DNA of 16,934 bases from Eggerthella sp. CAG:209 (GTDB taxonomy: Bacteria > Actinomycetota > Coriobacteriia > Coriobacteriales > Eggerthellaceae): the NCBI GenBank assembly GCA_000436075.1, contig FR884602.1, positions 19,120 to 36,053 of the forward strand. The letters run 5' to 3'. The notes beneath the pieces are model-generated. The model was not told where the DNA came from, did no database searches, and saw only the letters and a program-made list of their open reading frames with translations. Both the position numbers and the translations under genes were made by a program. Below, piece after piece: positions 1-6,238 of the stretch (the first letter of the stretch is position 1; the number at the start of each line of letters is the position of its first letter).

Positions 1-240
1 ACTGCACCGGCTCGATCTAGGAGTAATACGGCTTCCGTTGCACGAAATGTCCGATGGGCAATCTGCCCACCGTTCCCATCGGCGGCGCAATCATCGTTGT
101 CGGCAGCAGAGCCCCTAAGGCAACCTGACCGCAATCGGGCATTCCCAGCATGCATCCCGCCTTCAATCGCAGCGAACAGCAGCCGCCCTTCGTACCAGAC
201 CAACCAAAACCGCAGGCAGAAAGCATCAGGCAGGCAAATT
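1..240. other. Non-coding or unassigned left edge
   Basis: This stretch lies downstream of the stop of the DUF2207 gene. I see no convincing gene. A small inverted repeat, TGGGCA (55-60) and TGCCCA (64-69), and an alternative GATGGG/CCCATC pairing (53-58 with 75-80) could form hairpins, but neither has a T-run, so I do not call a terminator. Confidence 0.4.
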
Positions 241-2256
241 CTAACGGGCGCCGCCACCGCCGCCGAAGCCGCCGCCACCGCCGCTGGAGAATCCACCGCC
301 GCCGCCAGAGCCATCGGAGGAATCGCCCGAAAGCGCCGACTGCACTGCCTGGATAGATTCCGATACCGACGTGTTCAGCATCGAGCCAAGATCGGGCATG
401 GTGGTATTCGCATAGTAAGTCGAGGTATACAGCCCCCACCATGGCACATACGAGCTGTCCAGCGTCTCATTGTTATTCAGCTGGAACATCTCGGGTACCT
501 TCTTGCGTAGCTCACCAATGGCCTGTTCAGCCACGCCAAACAGATAGGCATACACCATGAATTCGCCCCATACCTTCACATCGGCGGCAGGGCGTTCATC
601 CAACGCAGAGAATTCCGTAAGCCATTTACGCAGCCCTTTGCAGCGCGCATAGACATCGGCGCCTTTCTGCGTGCGGCGCTCCATGAAACGAGAAACCACA
701 ATAAGAGCCACTCCCGTGATGATGCCGGGAACAAGAACGAGGAAGTTCTCGAAGATACACGCGATGATAAAACATCCCAGTATCAGTGCAATTGCCACCG
801 AAAGCATACGGAAGCGCTTCGACTTCGAGTAGCTTTCAAAGTACTCGGCTGTTATCACATACGAAGTTACCAAACCCTGCCAATCGGACATGGCGTCGTT
901 GAATTCTTCGGGATTGCTCTCGGCATACGCTTTGATGGTTCCCAACCACAGCGAAGGCTGGCCTTGCGCTACCGTATCGAACAGGAATGACATAGCCTTG
1001 CGGTCAATCGTGCTATTGAGCGAAAGCTCTACCTGGGGCACACGCGTAAGGTAGTAGTCATCGACTTGCTTCTTTCGAATGACACCACCCTGTTCGTACG
1101 AACCCTTGTTGATCAAGATCGCACCAGCATTGGCAAGATGCATGATGGTTGCCGTGAAATCGGTTGAACTTTCCTTATCGAAGGTCCACAAACGACCGAT
1201 CACAGCAGGGTGGGCGCCAGCTTCCGGTACATCGCGCCAATACTCATCTTCGAACGTAGGCTTGAGCTCTTTGCCGTAGCGGACAAAGGAGCGAACGCCC
1301 CATACCAGCAAAGCCAAGCAAGCAAGGATTACCACAATAAGCAAACCGAGCGAGAGCGCGCGCTGTGCATTGGCGCGGTCTGCCCAGGTCTGCTCTTCGG
1401 AAAGAACGGTATCGAGGCGAGCGGTAGATTCGTGCATGTTGTCGGCGCCGGAAGCTACACCCGACAGCCACTCAACGGGAAACACTACACGCGCTTCTGC
1501 ATAGGAACCTGCGTTTACGTGAGGAACGCTGTAGCTTACTGTGCCGTCATCATTGATGGCAACCGTAGCATCCAGGGGGCCATGACCCCACGCGCGTACA
1601 TTTTCGCCCGCCGTGATCTTGGCTCCCGAAGCGACGGGGAGGTTCAGCGTCATGGCCACATCACTGGAATCTTCAGCCCAGCCGCTGCCCACAAACTGCC
1701 AGTACAGCTCTCCCACATCGGAGTATGCCTGCGCAGCCTTGGTTACGGTGTAGTCCAGCTGCACAACGTCCACTTCATCTTCCACCGAGAAGAACACATA
1801 AACGGTGTTCTTGGGTTTGTCGAACGAATAAGCGTCGCCACCAGGGCCACCCGACTCACGCCAATCAAGCTGGAAGGGCACGCTGGGAAATTCCGAGAAA
1901 GACTTCGCTGAAGAACCCATGCTTACGCTGTTGATCTTGATATCGGAGCCAGAAGGCAAGCTATCGAAGTTCCACCATACAGCCGTAAAAGTACCGCTGA
2001 AATCAAACGTGCGCTGCTCAACCACATGCAAGTCGCCGTTAGGCTGCACCGTTGCATTGATGGTGGTATGCGGCATTTCGTATGACTTTGCATGAGCCTG
2101 CTGCGGCGTGAAGCAAAGGCAGGCAAACGCCAGCGCCAAAACCGCAACAGCAAGGGCTACGCCCTTGCCAAAGCTGCTTTTGACCTGATTTTCGACCACA
2201 AGTGTGGCGAATTGACCATTTTGGCGATTTTTTTTGATGAAAGCATGGTTTTGCAC
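241..2256 (-). CDS. DUF2207 family membrane protein with Gly-rich C-terminus
   Basis: Predicted exported, membrane-anchored protein of 671 residues with no established biochemical role. Seen in the sequence: a signal-like segment at about residues 31-56 ending in AHA followed by KS; an extracellular-type beta-rich domain at about 57-265 with the VWWNFD stretch near 93-98 typical of DUF2207; a membrane segment at about 300-323; a hydrophobic pair at about 484-523; and a tail from about 650 that is almost entirely Gly with some Phe and Ser, another usual mark of the family. The start is GTG, chosen because AAGGAG sits 7 bases upstream. The n-region before the signal core is long (about 30 residues), so a later start is possible. 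Upstream on the same strand is lemA, a frequent partner of this family, but a tRNA gene on the opposite strand lies between them. The family call is fairly firm; the function is unknown. Confidence 0.85.
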   Translation of the reverse strand: MQNHAFIKKNRQNGQFATLVVENQVKSSFGKGVALAVAVLALAFACLCFTPQQAHAKSYEMPHTTINATVQPNGDLHVVEQRTFDFSGTFTAVWWNFDSLPSGSDIKINSVSMGSSAKSFSEFPSVPFQLDWRESGGPGGDAYSFDKPKNTVYVFFSVEDEVDVVQLDYTVTKAAQAYSDVGELYWQFVGSGWAEDSSDVAMTLNLPVASGAKITAGENVRAWGHGPLDATVAINDDGTVSYSVPHVNAGSYAEARVVFPVEWLSGVASGADNMHESTARLDTVLSEEQTWADRANAQRALSLGLLIVVILACLALLVWGVRSFVRYGKELKPTFEDEYWRDVPEAGAHPAVIGRLWTFDKESSTDFTATIMHLANAGAILINKGSYEQGGVIRKKQVDDYYLTRVPQVELSLNSTIDRKAMSFLFDTVAQGQPSLWLGTIKAYAESNPEEFNDAMSDWQGLVTSYVITAEYFESYSKSKRFRMLSVAIALILGCFIIACIFENFLVLVPGIITGVALIVVSRFMERRTQKGADVYARCKGLRKWLTEFSALDERPAADVKVWGEFMVYAYLFGVAEQAIGELRKKVPEMFQLNNNETLDSSYVPWWGLYTSTYYANTTMPDLGSMLNTSVSESIQAVQSALSGDSSDGSGGGGGFSSGGGGGFGGGGGAR
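248..306 (-). repeat. GC-rich triplet tract encoding the Gly-rich tail
   Basis: Degenerate GCC/ACC triplets on the plus strand encode runs of glycine in the last 20 or so residues of the DUF2207 protein. Such tracts can slip during replication, so the tail length may vary between strains. Confidence 0.7.
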
Positions 2257-2263
2257 TGCTCTT

Positions 2264-2269
2264 CTCCTT
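2264..2269 (-). promoter_or_regulatory. Ribosome binding site deciding the GTG start of the DUF2207 gene
   Basis: AAGGAG on the minus strand, 7 bases from the GTG at 2254-2256. These bases overlap the -35 element of the divergent tRNA-Ser promoter. Confidence 0.75.
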
Positions 2270-2296
2270 GCAAGATGAGGGCGGGCAGGTTATCAT
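2268..2296 (+). promoter_or_regulatory. Promoter of tRNA-Ser(GCT)
   Basis: TTGCAA (2268-2273) and TATCAT (2291-2296) are separated by exactly 17 bases. Transcription would begin near 2303, about ten bases before the mature tRNA 5' end. Confidence 0.7.
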
Positions 2297-2312
2297 TTCA
2301 ATTCGCATATAC

Positions 2313-2403
2313 GGAGAGCTGACCGAGAGGCCGAAGGTGCTCGCCTGCTAAGCGAGTATACGCCAAAAGCGTATCTGGGGTTCGAATCCCCAGCTCTCCG
2401 CCA
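2313..2403 (+). tRNA. tRNA-Ser, anticodon GCT
   Basis: Reads AGC and AGU serine codons. The 7-bp acceptor stem GGAGAGC (2313-2319) pairs with GCTCTCC (2393-2399), followed by discriminator G and an encoded CCA. The anticodon stem CTCGC/GCGAG carries anticodon GCT at 2347-2349. The long class II variable arm, ATACGC/GCGTAT (2358-2374), and the T arm with GTTCGAATC confirm serine identity. It lies between lemA and the DUF2207 gene on the opposite strand, with its own promoter and terminator. Confidence 0.97.
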
Positions 2404-2413
2404 CCGTATATCG

Positions 2414-2441
2414 AGCCCGTTCGTTTCGAACGGGCTTTTTT
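2414..2441 (+). terminator. Rho-independent terminator of tRNA-Ser(GCT)
   Basis: A 10-bp perfect stem, AGCCCGTTCG with CGAACGGGCT, has a TTT loop and a run of six T (2436-2441). It starts 11 bases after the CCA end. Confidence 0.95.
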
Positions 2442-2601
2442 CATTTTATACGACCCAGCAGCAAGCAGACCCTTTATTGCCCAATCGGGCGAGAATCGCT
2501 TGGGGAGCGCACTAGGTTTTAGCAAGAAACACCTTGGCAAAATTGACTAAATAGCAACCGGCACTCTCAAGCTGGCTGCTGGAAAAGAGCGACACCAAAG
2601 C

Positions 2602-2634
2602 AACGATGCCGCCCAAATAGGGCGGCATCGTTTT
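2602..2634. terminator. Strong hairpin downstream of lemA, probable terminator
   Basis: A perfect 13-bp stem, AACGATGCCGCCC (2602-2614) with GGGCGGCATCGTT (2620-2632), has an AAATA loop. The plus-strand side ends in TTTT and the minus-strand side continues GTTGCTTTGG, so it is a moderate terminator either way. It lies 71 bases past the lemA stop and probably ends lemA transcripts before they reach the tRNA region. Confidence 0.75.
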
Positions 2635-2705
2635 ACTCGTTGCGTTGGATCAAATGCTGATTCGTACTCTGCCGGAAGCAAGAGCCACAAACGGCATACG
2701 TCTCT

Positions 2706-3341
2706 TTATTTCACTGAAGGCGTATCCGACGGATCTTTAGGGGCGGTTCCCATGCTTACCGAGGGGGCCTGCGCAGCATCGTTGCCCTGGCCAAAGGAAA
2801 CAACTGGCGCAGCCGAAGCAGCCGCATTGGCATCGAAGTTCTCACGCGCAGTGAACTTGAAAAGGCCGGCAACCAGCACTCCAGGGAACGTCTGAATCGC
2901 ACTGTTGTATTTCATTACCGTGTCGTTGTAGCTCTGACGCATATAGCTGATTTTGTCTTCCGTAGCGGAGATCTCAGCTTGCAGCTGCTGGAAATTAGCA
3001 TTTGCTTTCAAGTCGGGATAAGCCTCAGAAACCGCGAATAAGCTCTTCAACGTACCCGAAAGGAAGTTATCGGCAGCCATCTTCTGCTCGGGCGTCGTAG
3101 CGTTGCATACCGCAGAACGCGCTTCGGTTACCTTTTGGAGCGTACCGCTTTCGTGGGTAGCATAGCCCTTCACCGTTTCCACCAAATTGGGAATAAGATC
3201 CAAACGGCGCTGCAGCTGAACATCAATTTGCGACCAAGCATTGTCAACGCGGTTGCGCAGCTGAACGAGGTTGTTGTACAGGGCAATAAGGACGATGGCC
3301 AGAATCACCACCACAACAACGATTACAATAATTGCTTCCAT
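2706..3341 (-). CDS. lemA: LemA family protein
   Basis: A LemA family membrane protein of 211 residues whose molecular role is not established. One strongly hydrophobic N-terminal helix (about residues 3-22) anchors it. It is followed by the typical helical domain: NNLVQLRNRVDNAWSQIDV near 23-41, the RRLDLIPNLVETVKGYA stretch near 45-61, SEAYPDLKAN near 105-114, and the RQSYND..VMKYN segment near 134-146. Residues from about 175 onward are an Ala/Ser/Pro-rich, probably disordered tail, making the protein slightly longer than the roughly 185 residues usual in the family. The ATG start is supported by TAGGAG six bases upstream. It lies downstream of ispE but probably has its own promoter over the ispE stop. 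LemA genes often lie near genes for DUF2207 or TPM-domain proteins; here the DUF2207 gene is the next minus-strand gene. Confidence 0.93.
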   Translation of the reverse strand: MEAIIVIVVVVVILAIVLIALYNNLVQLRNRVDNAWSQIDVQLQRRLDLIPNLVETVKGYATHESGTLQKVTEARSAVCNATTPEQKMAADNFLSGTLKSLFAVSEAYPDLKANANFQQLQAEISATEDKISYMRQSYNDTVMKYNSAIQTFPGVLVAGLFKFTARENFDANAAASAAPVVSFGQGNDAAQAPSVSMGTAPKDPSDTPSVK

Positions 3342-3399
3342 AATTTGCTCCTAGCGTTTCTCGCGCAGCCACGCCCGCAGACGCGCTGCTATGATGCGG

Positions 3400-3419
3400 G
3401 AAAACCACTGGTGGTTTTC
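3400..3419 (-). other. Hairpin in the lemA leader
   Basis: A perfect 9-bp inverted repeat, GAAAACCAC and GTGGTTTTC, surrounds a TG centre between ispE and lemA. On the minus strand the 3' arm contains TTTT followed by CCC, so it is at most a weak terminator or attenuator. It would lie in the 5' leader of a lemA transcript. Confidence 0.5.
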
Positions 3420-3450
3420 GCCACCTTACCTCGAGTTACTCGATGCTTCT

Positions 3451-3456
3451 ATTATA
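3451..3456 (-). promoter_or_regulatory. Candidate -10 box of lemA overlapping the ispE stop codon
   Basis: A perfect TATAAT on the minus strand includes the TAA stop of ispE (3452-3454). The best -35 candidate, TTGGGC, is weak and 19 bases away. It predicts a lemA leader of about 100 bases containing the hairpin at 3400-3419. Confidence 0.45.
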
Positions 3457-4369
3457 AAGCCTCCACAATGGCAGCGCCCAATGGAGAGAAAGACGTTACG
3501 CGCGTCCACCATTCATGCTTGCGCGCTTCAACGGAAGCCTCACACGCCGCCTGATAGCTGTCAAAAATGCAGCACACCGCCGAACCGCTTCCGCACAGCA
3601 CCACATTTTCTTCGCCAGCAGCAGCCCTTCCCCATTCAAGGACTTGAGCAACCACCGGCGTTACCGAACAAGCTGCCTTTTCGAGGTTGTTGTATAGGGA
3701 AACGTCAGCTGCAGCATCCAAGCCAGCAAGCGAGGAAAGATACTCAGAACCGGGCAGAATGGGGTCGTCGTCAAACGCTGCATATGCCTTACCTGTGGAT
3801 ACGCCAGCATCGGGGCGAACAAGCAGAACGAAGCCAGAACGAGGCTCAAGCTGAGCCTCGAACACGTCGCCCTTGCCCGAAAGACGCGCGCAACCGCCTT
3901 TCAGGAAGAAGGAAACATCAGCGCCCAAACGCGATGCCACTTCCTGCACACGCTCATCTTCCACGCCAACGCCCCACAACGTTGCCGCACCGACCAACGC
4001 AGCAGCCGCATTGGAAGAGCCGCCGCCCAAGCCCGCTTCAGCAGGAATTACCTTGTTGAGAATCATTTCGATGGTTTCATCCTGCGTGCGGCCCAAAGCC
4101 TTTGCCAGCTCAACCACAGCCTTGTAGGCGATGTTTTCCTCGGCCTTGATCAAAAGAGGGTCGATGGTAAAAGAACTTTCGCACTTCAGCATCACCTGAA
4201 GGCCATCGCCCGAACCCTCGTCATCGAAACGACGCATGGAAAGCGTGTCGTGCAAGGCAAGCGAGTGCATAATGGTTTGCACCTCATGGAACCCGTTTTC
4301 CTGTTTTTCACCCACAGCCAAAACCAGGTTCACCTTTGCAGGAGAAATGATCTTTGTAACGTTTTTCAT
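3452..4369 (-). CDS. ispE: 4-diphosphocytidyl-2-C-methyl-D-erythritol kinase
   Basis: GHMP-superfamily kinase that phosphorylates CDP-methylerythritol at its 2-hydroxyl using ATP, a middle step of the MEP isoprenoid pathway in the cytoplasm. Seen: N-terminal SPAKVNL (Lys12), the ATP-binding PAEAGLGGGSSNAAA stretch at about 109-123, and the GADVSFFL segment with the probable catalytic Asp151. The preferred start gives 305 residues, slightly longer than the E. coli enzyme (283), and has GAAGG about 7 bases upstream. A second in-frame ATG at 4390 would add seven residues but has only a poorly placed AGGA. tadA ends 56 bases upstream on the same strand with no terminator between, so the two may be cotranscribed. 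The other MEP genes in view, ispD and ispF, lie about 9 kb away in another unit. Confidence 0.96.
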   Translation of the reverse strand: MKNVTKIISPAKVNLVLAVGEKQENGFHEVQTIMHSLALHDTLSMRRFDDEGSGDGLQVMLKCESSFTIDPLLIKAEENIAYKAVVELAKALGRTQDETIEMILNKVIPAEAGLGGGSSNAAAALVGAATLWGVGVEDERVQEVASRLGADVSFFLKGGCARLSGKGDVFEAQLEPRSGFVLLVRPDAGVSTGKAYAAFDDDPILPGSEYLSSLAGLDAAADVSLYNNLEKAACSVTPVVAQVLEWGRAAAGEENVVLCGSGSAVCCIFDSYQAACEASVEARKHEWWTRVTSFSPLGAAIVEAL

Positions 4370-4425
4370 TGGCAAACCTTCAAGCCTCATGCAGAAGCAC
4401 CATCCTGATTCGATTCTTTATTGTT

Positions 4426-4965
4426 CTACTCGTTTATCGCAGCAGCGGGCTCATTTGCTTCCTCGGCGCGCGCTGCGACCTTTCTTGCTTTATTGCGCTT
4501 GCGTTTTTCGCGAAAAAACGTTTGCAGCAACGATGCGCAATCCTCTTCGCATACCCCAGGCGTAACCTCGAACACATGGTTCAACCGCTCGTCGGCATTC
4601 ACCTGATACAGCGAACCTAACGCACCTGCCTTCGGATCAAATGCACCAAACACACAACGATCGATGCGCGCCTGGTGCATAAGCCCCGCGCACATGATGC
4701 ATGGCTCAAGCGTAACGTACACCGTACACCCCGACAGACGCCAAACGCCTAATTTGTTTGAGGCTTGTTTCATTGCAAGGAATTCCGCATGGCCGGCAGG
4801 GTCGGCATCCGTCTCGCGGCGATTATATGCAGCGGCAATTACCTCTCCGTCGCGCACCACCACTGCGCCGATGGGCACTTCGTCAAGCAGTTCCGCCTTG
4901 CGCGCTTCAGCAATTGCCAGGCACATGAATTTAATATCTTGCGTATCTGAAGAAATGAGCTCCAT
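4426..4965 (-). CDS. tadA: tRNA-specific adenosine deaminase TadA
   Basis: Zinc-dependent deaminase that converts A34 to inosine in tRNA-Arg(ACG), allowing it to read CGU, CGC and CGA. Seen in 179 residues: the CDA-fold HAE motif at 59-61, carrying the zinc-ligand His and catalytic Glu, preceded by PAG; the second zinc motif PCIMC at 88-92; and DPKAGALGSLY at 110-120, a segment typical of TadA. The C-terminus from about 155 is a Lys/Arg- then Ala/Glu-rich tail. The ATG start has a purine-rich GGTGGTGAGG run just upstream. The gene diverges from tRNA-Ser(TGA) and is followed by ispE on the same strand. No clear promoter was found in the 41 bases shared with the tRNA gene. Confidence 0.95.
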   Translation of the reverse strand: MELISSDTQDIKFMCLAIAEARKAELLDEVPIGAVVVRDGEVIAAAYNRRETDADPAGHAEFLAMKQASNKLGVWRLSGCTVYVTLEPCIMCAGLMHQARIDRCVFGAFDPKAGALGSLYQVNADERLNHVFEVTPGVCEEDCASLLQTFFREKRKRNKARKVAARAEEANEPAAAINE

Positions 4966-4982
4966 ACCTCACCACCAAGTTA

Positions 4983-4991
4983 TGCTATCCT
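4983..4991 (+). promoter_or_regulatory. Candidate extended -10 promoter of tRNA-Ser(TGA)
   Basis: TGCTATCCT fits the TGn-extended -10 form; no good -35 is visible. Predicted transcription start near 4998 leaves about nine bases before the mature tRNA. Confidence 0.4.
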
Positions 4992-5006
4992 AATCCCTAC
5001 CGATTC

Positions 5007-5094
5007 GGAGGAATGGCAGAGTGGTTGAATGCGGCGGTCTTGAAAACCGTTGTGCCGCAAGGCACCGTGGGTTCAAATCCTACTTCCTCCGCCA
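5007..5094 (+). tRNA. tRNA-Ser, anticodon TGA
   Basis: Main reader of UCA and related UCN serine codons. Acceptor stem GGAGGAA (5007-5013) pairs with TTCCTCC (5084-5090), with discriminator G and encoded CCA (5092-5094). The anticodon loop CTTGAAA carries TGA at 5041-5043. The long variable arm around 5051-5066 and the T arm GTGGG/CCTAC with loop TTCAAAT complete a class II tRNA. Confidence 0.97.
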
Positions 5095-5102
5095 GAATTT
5101 CC

Positions 5103-5128
5103 AAGCCCGTTCATTGAACGGGCTTTTT
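5103..5128 (+). terminator. Rho-independent terminator of tRNA-Ser(TGA)
   Basis: AAGCCCGTTC and GAACGGGCTT form a 10-bp stem with an ATT loop and a T-run (5124-5128). The stem core is the same as in the terminator of tRNA-Ser(GCT). Confidence 0.93.
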
Positions 5129-5191
5129 CATTCTATGCACCGCGAAACCAGCGGCAGCCAGCCTTTTGCATCATCTTGCCCACTTGCAGGG

Positions 5192-5289
5192 CGACGGGCA
5201 TTTCACGACCCCCTGTCTGACCCCGCAACGCAATTGACTAATCAGCGAAAAAGGTTTCCATCGCAAAGTCGACGGGCATTTCACGACCC
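5192..5289. repeat. Pair of 20-bp direct repeats, one inside the aroE 3' end and one downstream of it
   Basis: CGACGGGCATTTCACGACCC occurs exactly at 5192-5211 and again at 5270-5289. The second copy encodes the GREMPVD stretch near the AroE C-terminus; the first lies just past the aroE stop and reads GREMPV in a minus-strand frame followed by an unrelated tail. It looks like a partial duplication of the aroE 3' end. Confidence 0.8.
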
Positions 5290-6107
5290 AGCCAAAGACG
5301 CTCGGCAATTGCCGCCTGCTGCACAAAGGGGCCAGCGCCGTCAACGGTTTTACAGCCGCAGGAACGCGCCAGCTGTATGAGTTCGGTGTTGCGGGGGTTG
5401 TACACCAGATCCGCCACGATAAGCTCGGGTCGCAACATATCCGCCGTCAGAAGACAGCCGGGATCATCGGGATACCCCACGGTGGTTGTATTTACCACCA
5501 GGGCTGATTCGGCAAGCGATGCCCTTAGCTGATCTTCGTCGGAAAGAGCATAAAGGGAAATCTCACAGGGAGAATACCCGTGTAATCGATCGATCAGCTC
5601 ATATCCCCTTTGCAGATACGACTCCTGTCTATTGAATACATCGATCTGCGCCACTCCATCGAGCGCCGCCTGAACAGCAACGGCGGAAGCTGCGCCACCA
5701 GCGCCCAACACGGTTATCTTCTTTCCGCGCACATTGATGCCATTCAGTACCAAATTGCGCATAAAAGCGGCACCGTCGGCGTTGTCGCCCAAAGAACGGC
5801 CATTCTGAATTACCACAGTGCTTACCGCGCCCATAATTTCTGCCGTCCGAGAAATTTCATGAAGATAAGGGACGATGGCATTCTTATACGGTGCCGTTAC
5901 GTTATAGCCCAAAAAGCCAAGCGCCTCCATGCCATGCACAGCCGATTCCAAGTTCTCTGGTTTCACATTGAAGGGAACAAAGGCGTAATCGTAGCCCATC
6001 CTCTCAAACACAGCATTGTGGATAGCCGGCGAGCCAGAATACGTTACGGGTGAGCCAATAAGACCCACCAGCCTTGTAGAGCCGGAAATACGAGTTACCG
6101 CGTCCAT
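5238..6107 (-). CDS. aroE: Shikimate dehydrogenase (divergent)
   Basis: Reduces 3-dehydroshikimate to shikimate with NADPH in aromatic amino acid synthesis. In the chosen 289-residue form: the substrate motif GSPVTYSGSPAIHN at 18-31 (both serines present, the usual His replaced by Tyr), NVTAPYK at 69-75 with catalytic Lys75, GDNADG at 107-112 with catalytic Asp111, the nucleotide loop GAGGAA at 135-140, NTTTVG, and the late FVQQAA stretch. Two usual residues differ: GAVNT is GAVST and NTDG is NADG. The first possible ATG (6149) has no ribosome site, whereas ATG 6107 follows GGGAAGGG closely, so I chose the latter. An inverted repeat, GCGAGC/GCTCGC, lies just upstream (6125-6139). The gene follows the ABC-F gene after 131 bases. 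An AroE-like paralogue with another substrate cannot be excluded. Confidence 0.88.
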   Translation of the reverse strand: MDAVTRISGSTRLVGLIGSPVTYSGSPAIHNAVFERMGYDYAFVPFNVKPENLESAVHGMEALGFLGYNVTAPYKNAIVPYLHEISRTAEIMGAVSTVVIQNGRSLGDNADGAAFMRNLVLNGINVRGKKITVLGAGGAASAVAVQAALDGVAQIDVFNRQESYLQRGYELIDRLHGYSPCEISLYALSDEDQLRASLAESALVVNTTTVGYPDDPGCLLTADMLRPELIVADLVYNPRNTELIQLARSCGCKTVDGAGPFVQQAAIAERLWLGREMPVDFAMETFFAD

Positions 6108-6238
6108 ACAACCCTTCCCATCACGCGAGCCATGCTCGCAAACGCCCATTCATTGGACGAATTACGCTGAAAACAACTCTACCGCAAGCCCAGTCGCGTG
6201 AAAAGAAACGGCATTTCCCACCGTGGGCACGCAACAGG

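Noticed and set aside
17..442. Minus-strand Arg/Trp-rich 141-residue frame
   Set aside because: It is mostly a frame-shifted reading of the Gly-rich triplet tract of the DUF2207 gene; no supporting start signal.
2298..2540. Minus-strand 80-residue open frame containing GIRTPDTLLAYTRLAGEHL
   Set aside because: It is the antisense translation of tRNA-Ser(GCT), a well-known spurious annotation.
5021..5380. Plus-strand open frame starting inside tRNA-Ser(TGA)
   Set aside because: It runs through the tRNA, its terminator and the 3' end of aroE in antisense; no ribosome site or family resemblance.
6217..6235. Weak hairpin downstream of the ABC-F gene
   Set aside because: Only a 4-5 bp stem with an interrupted T-run, too weak to call a terminator.
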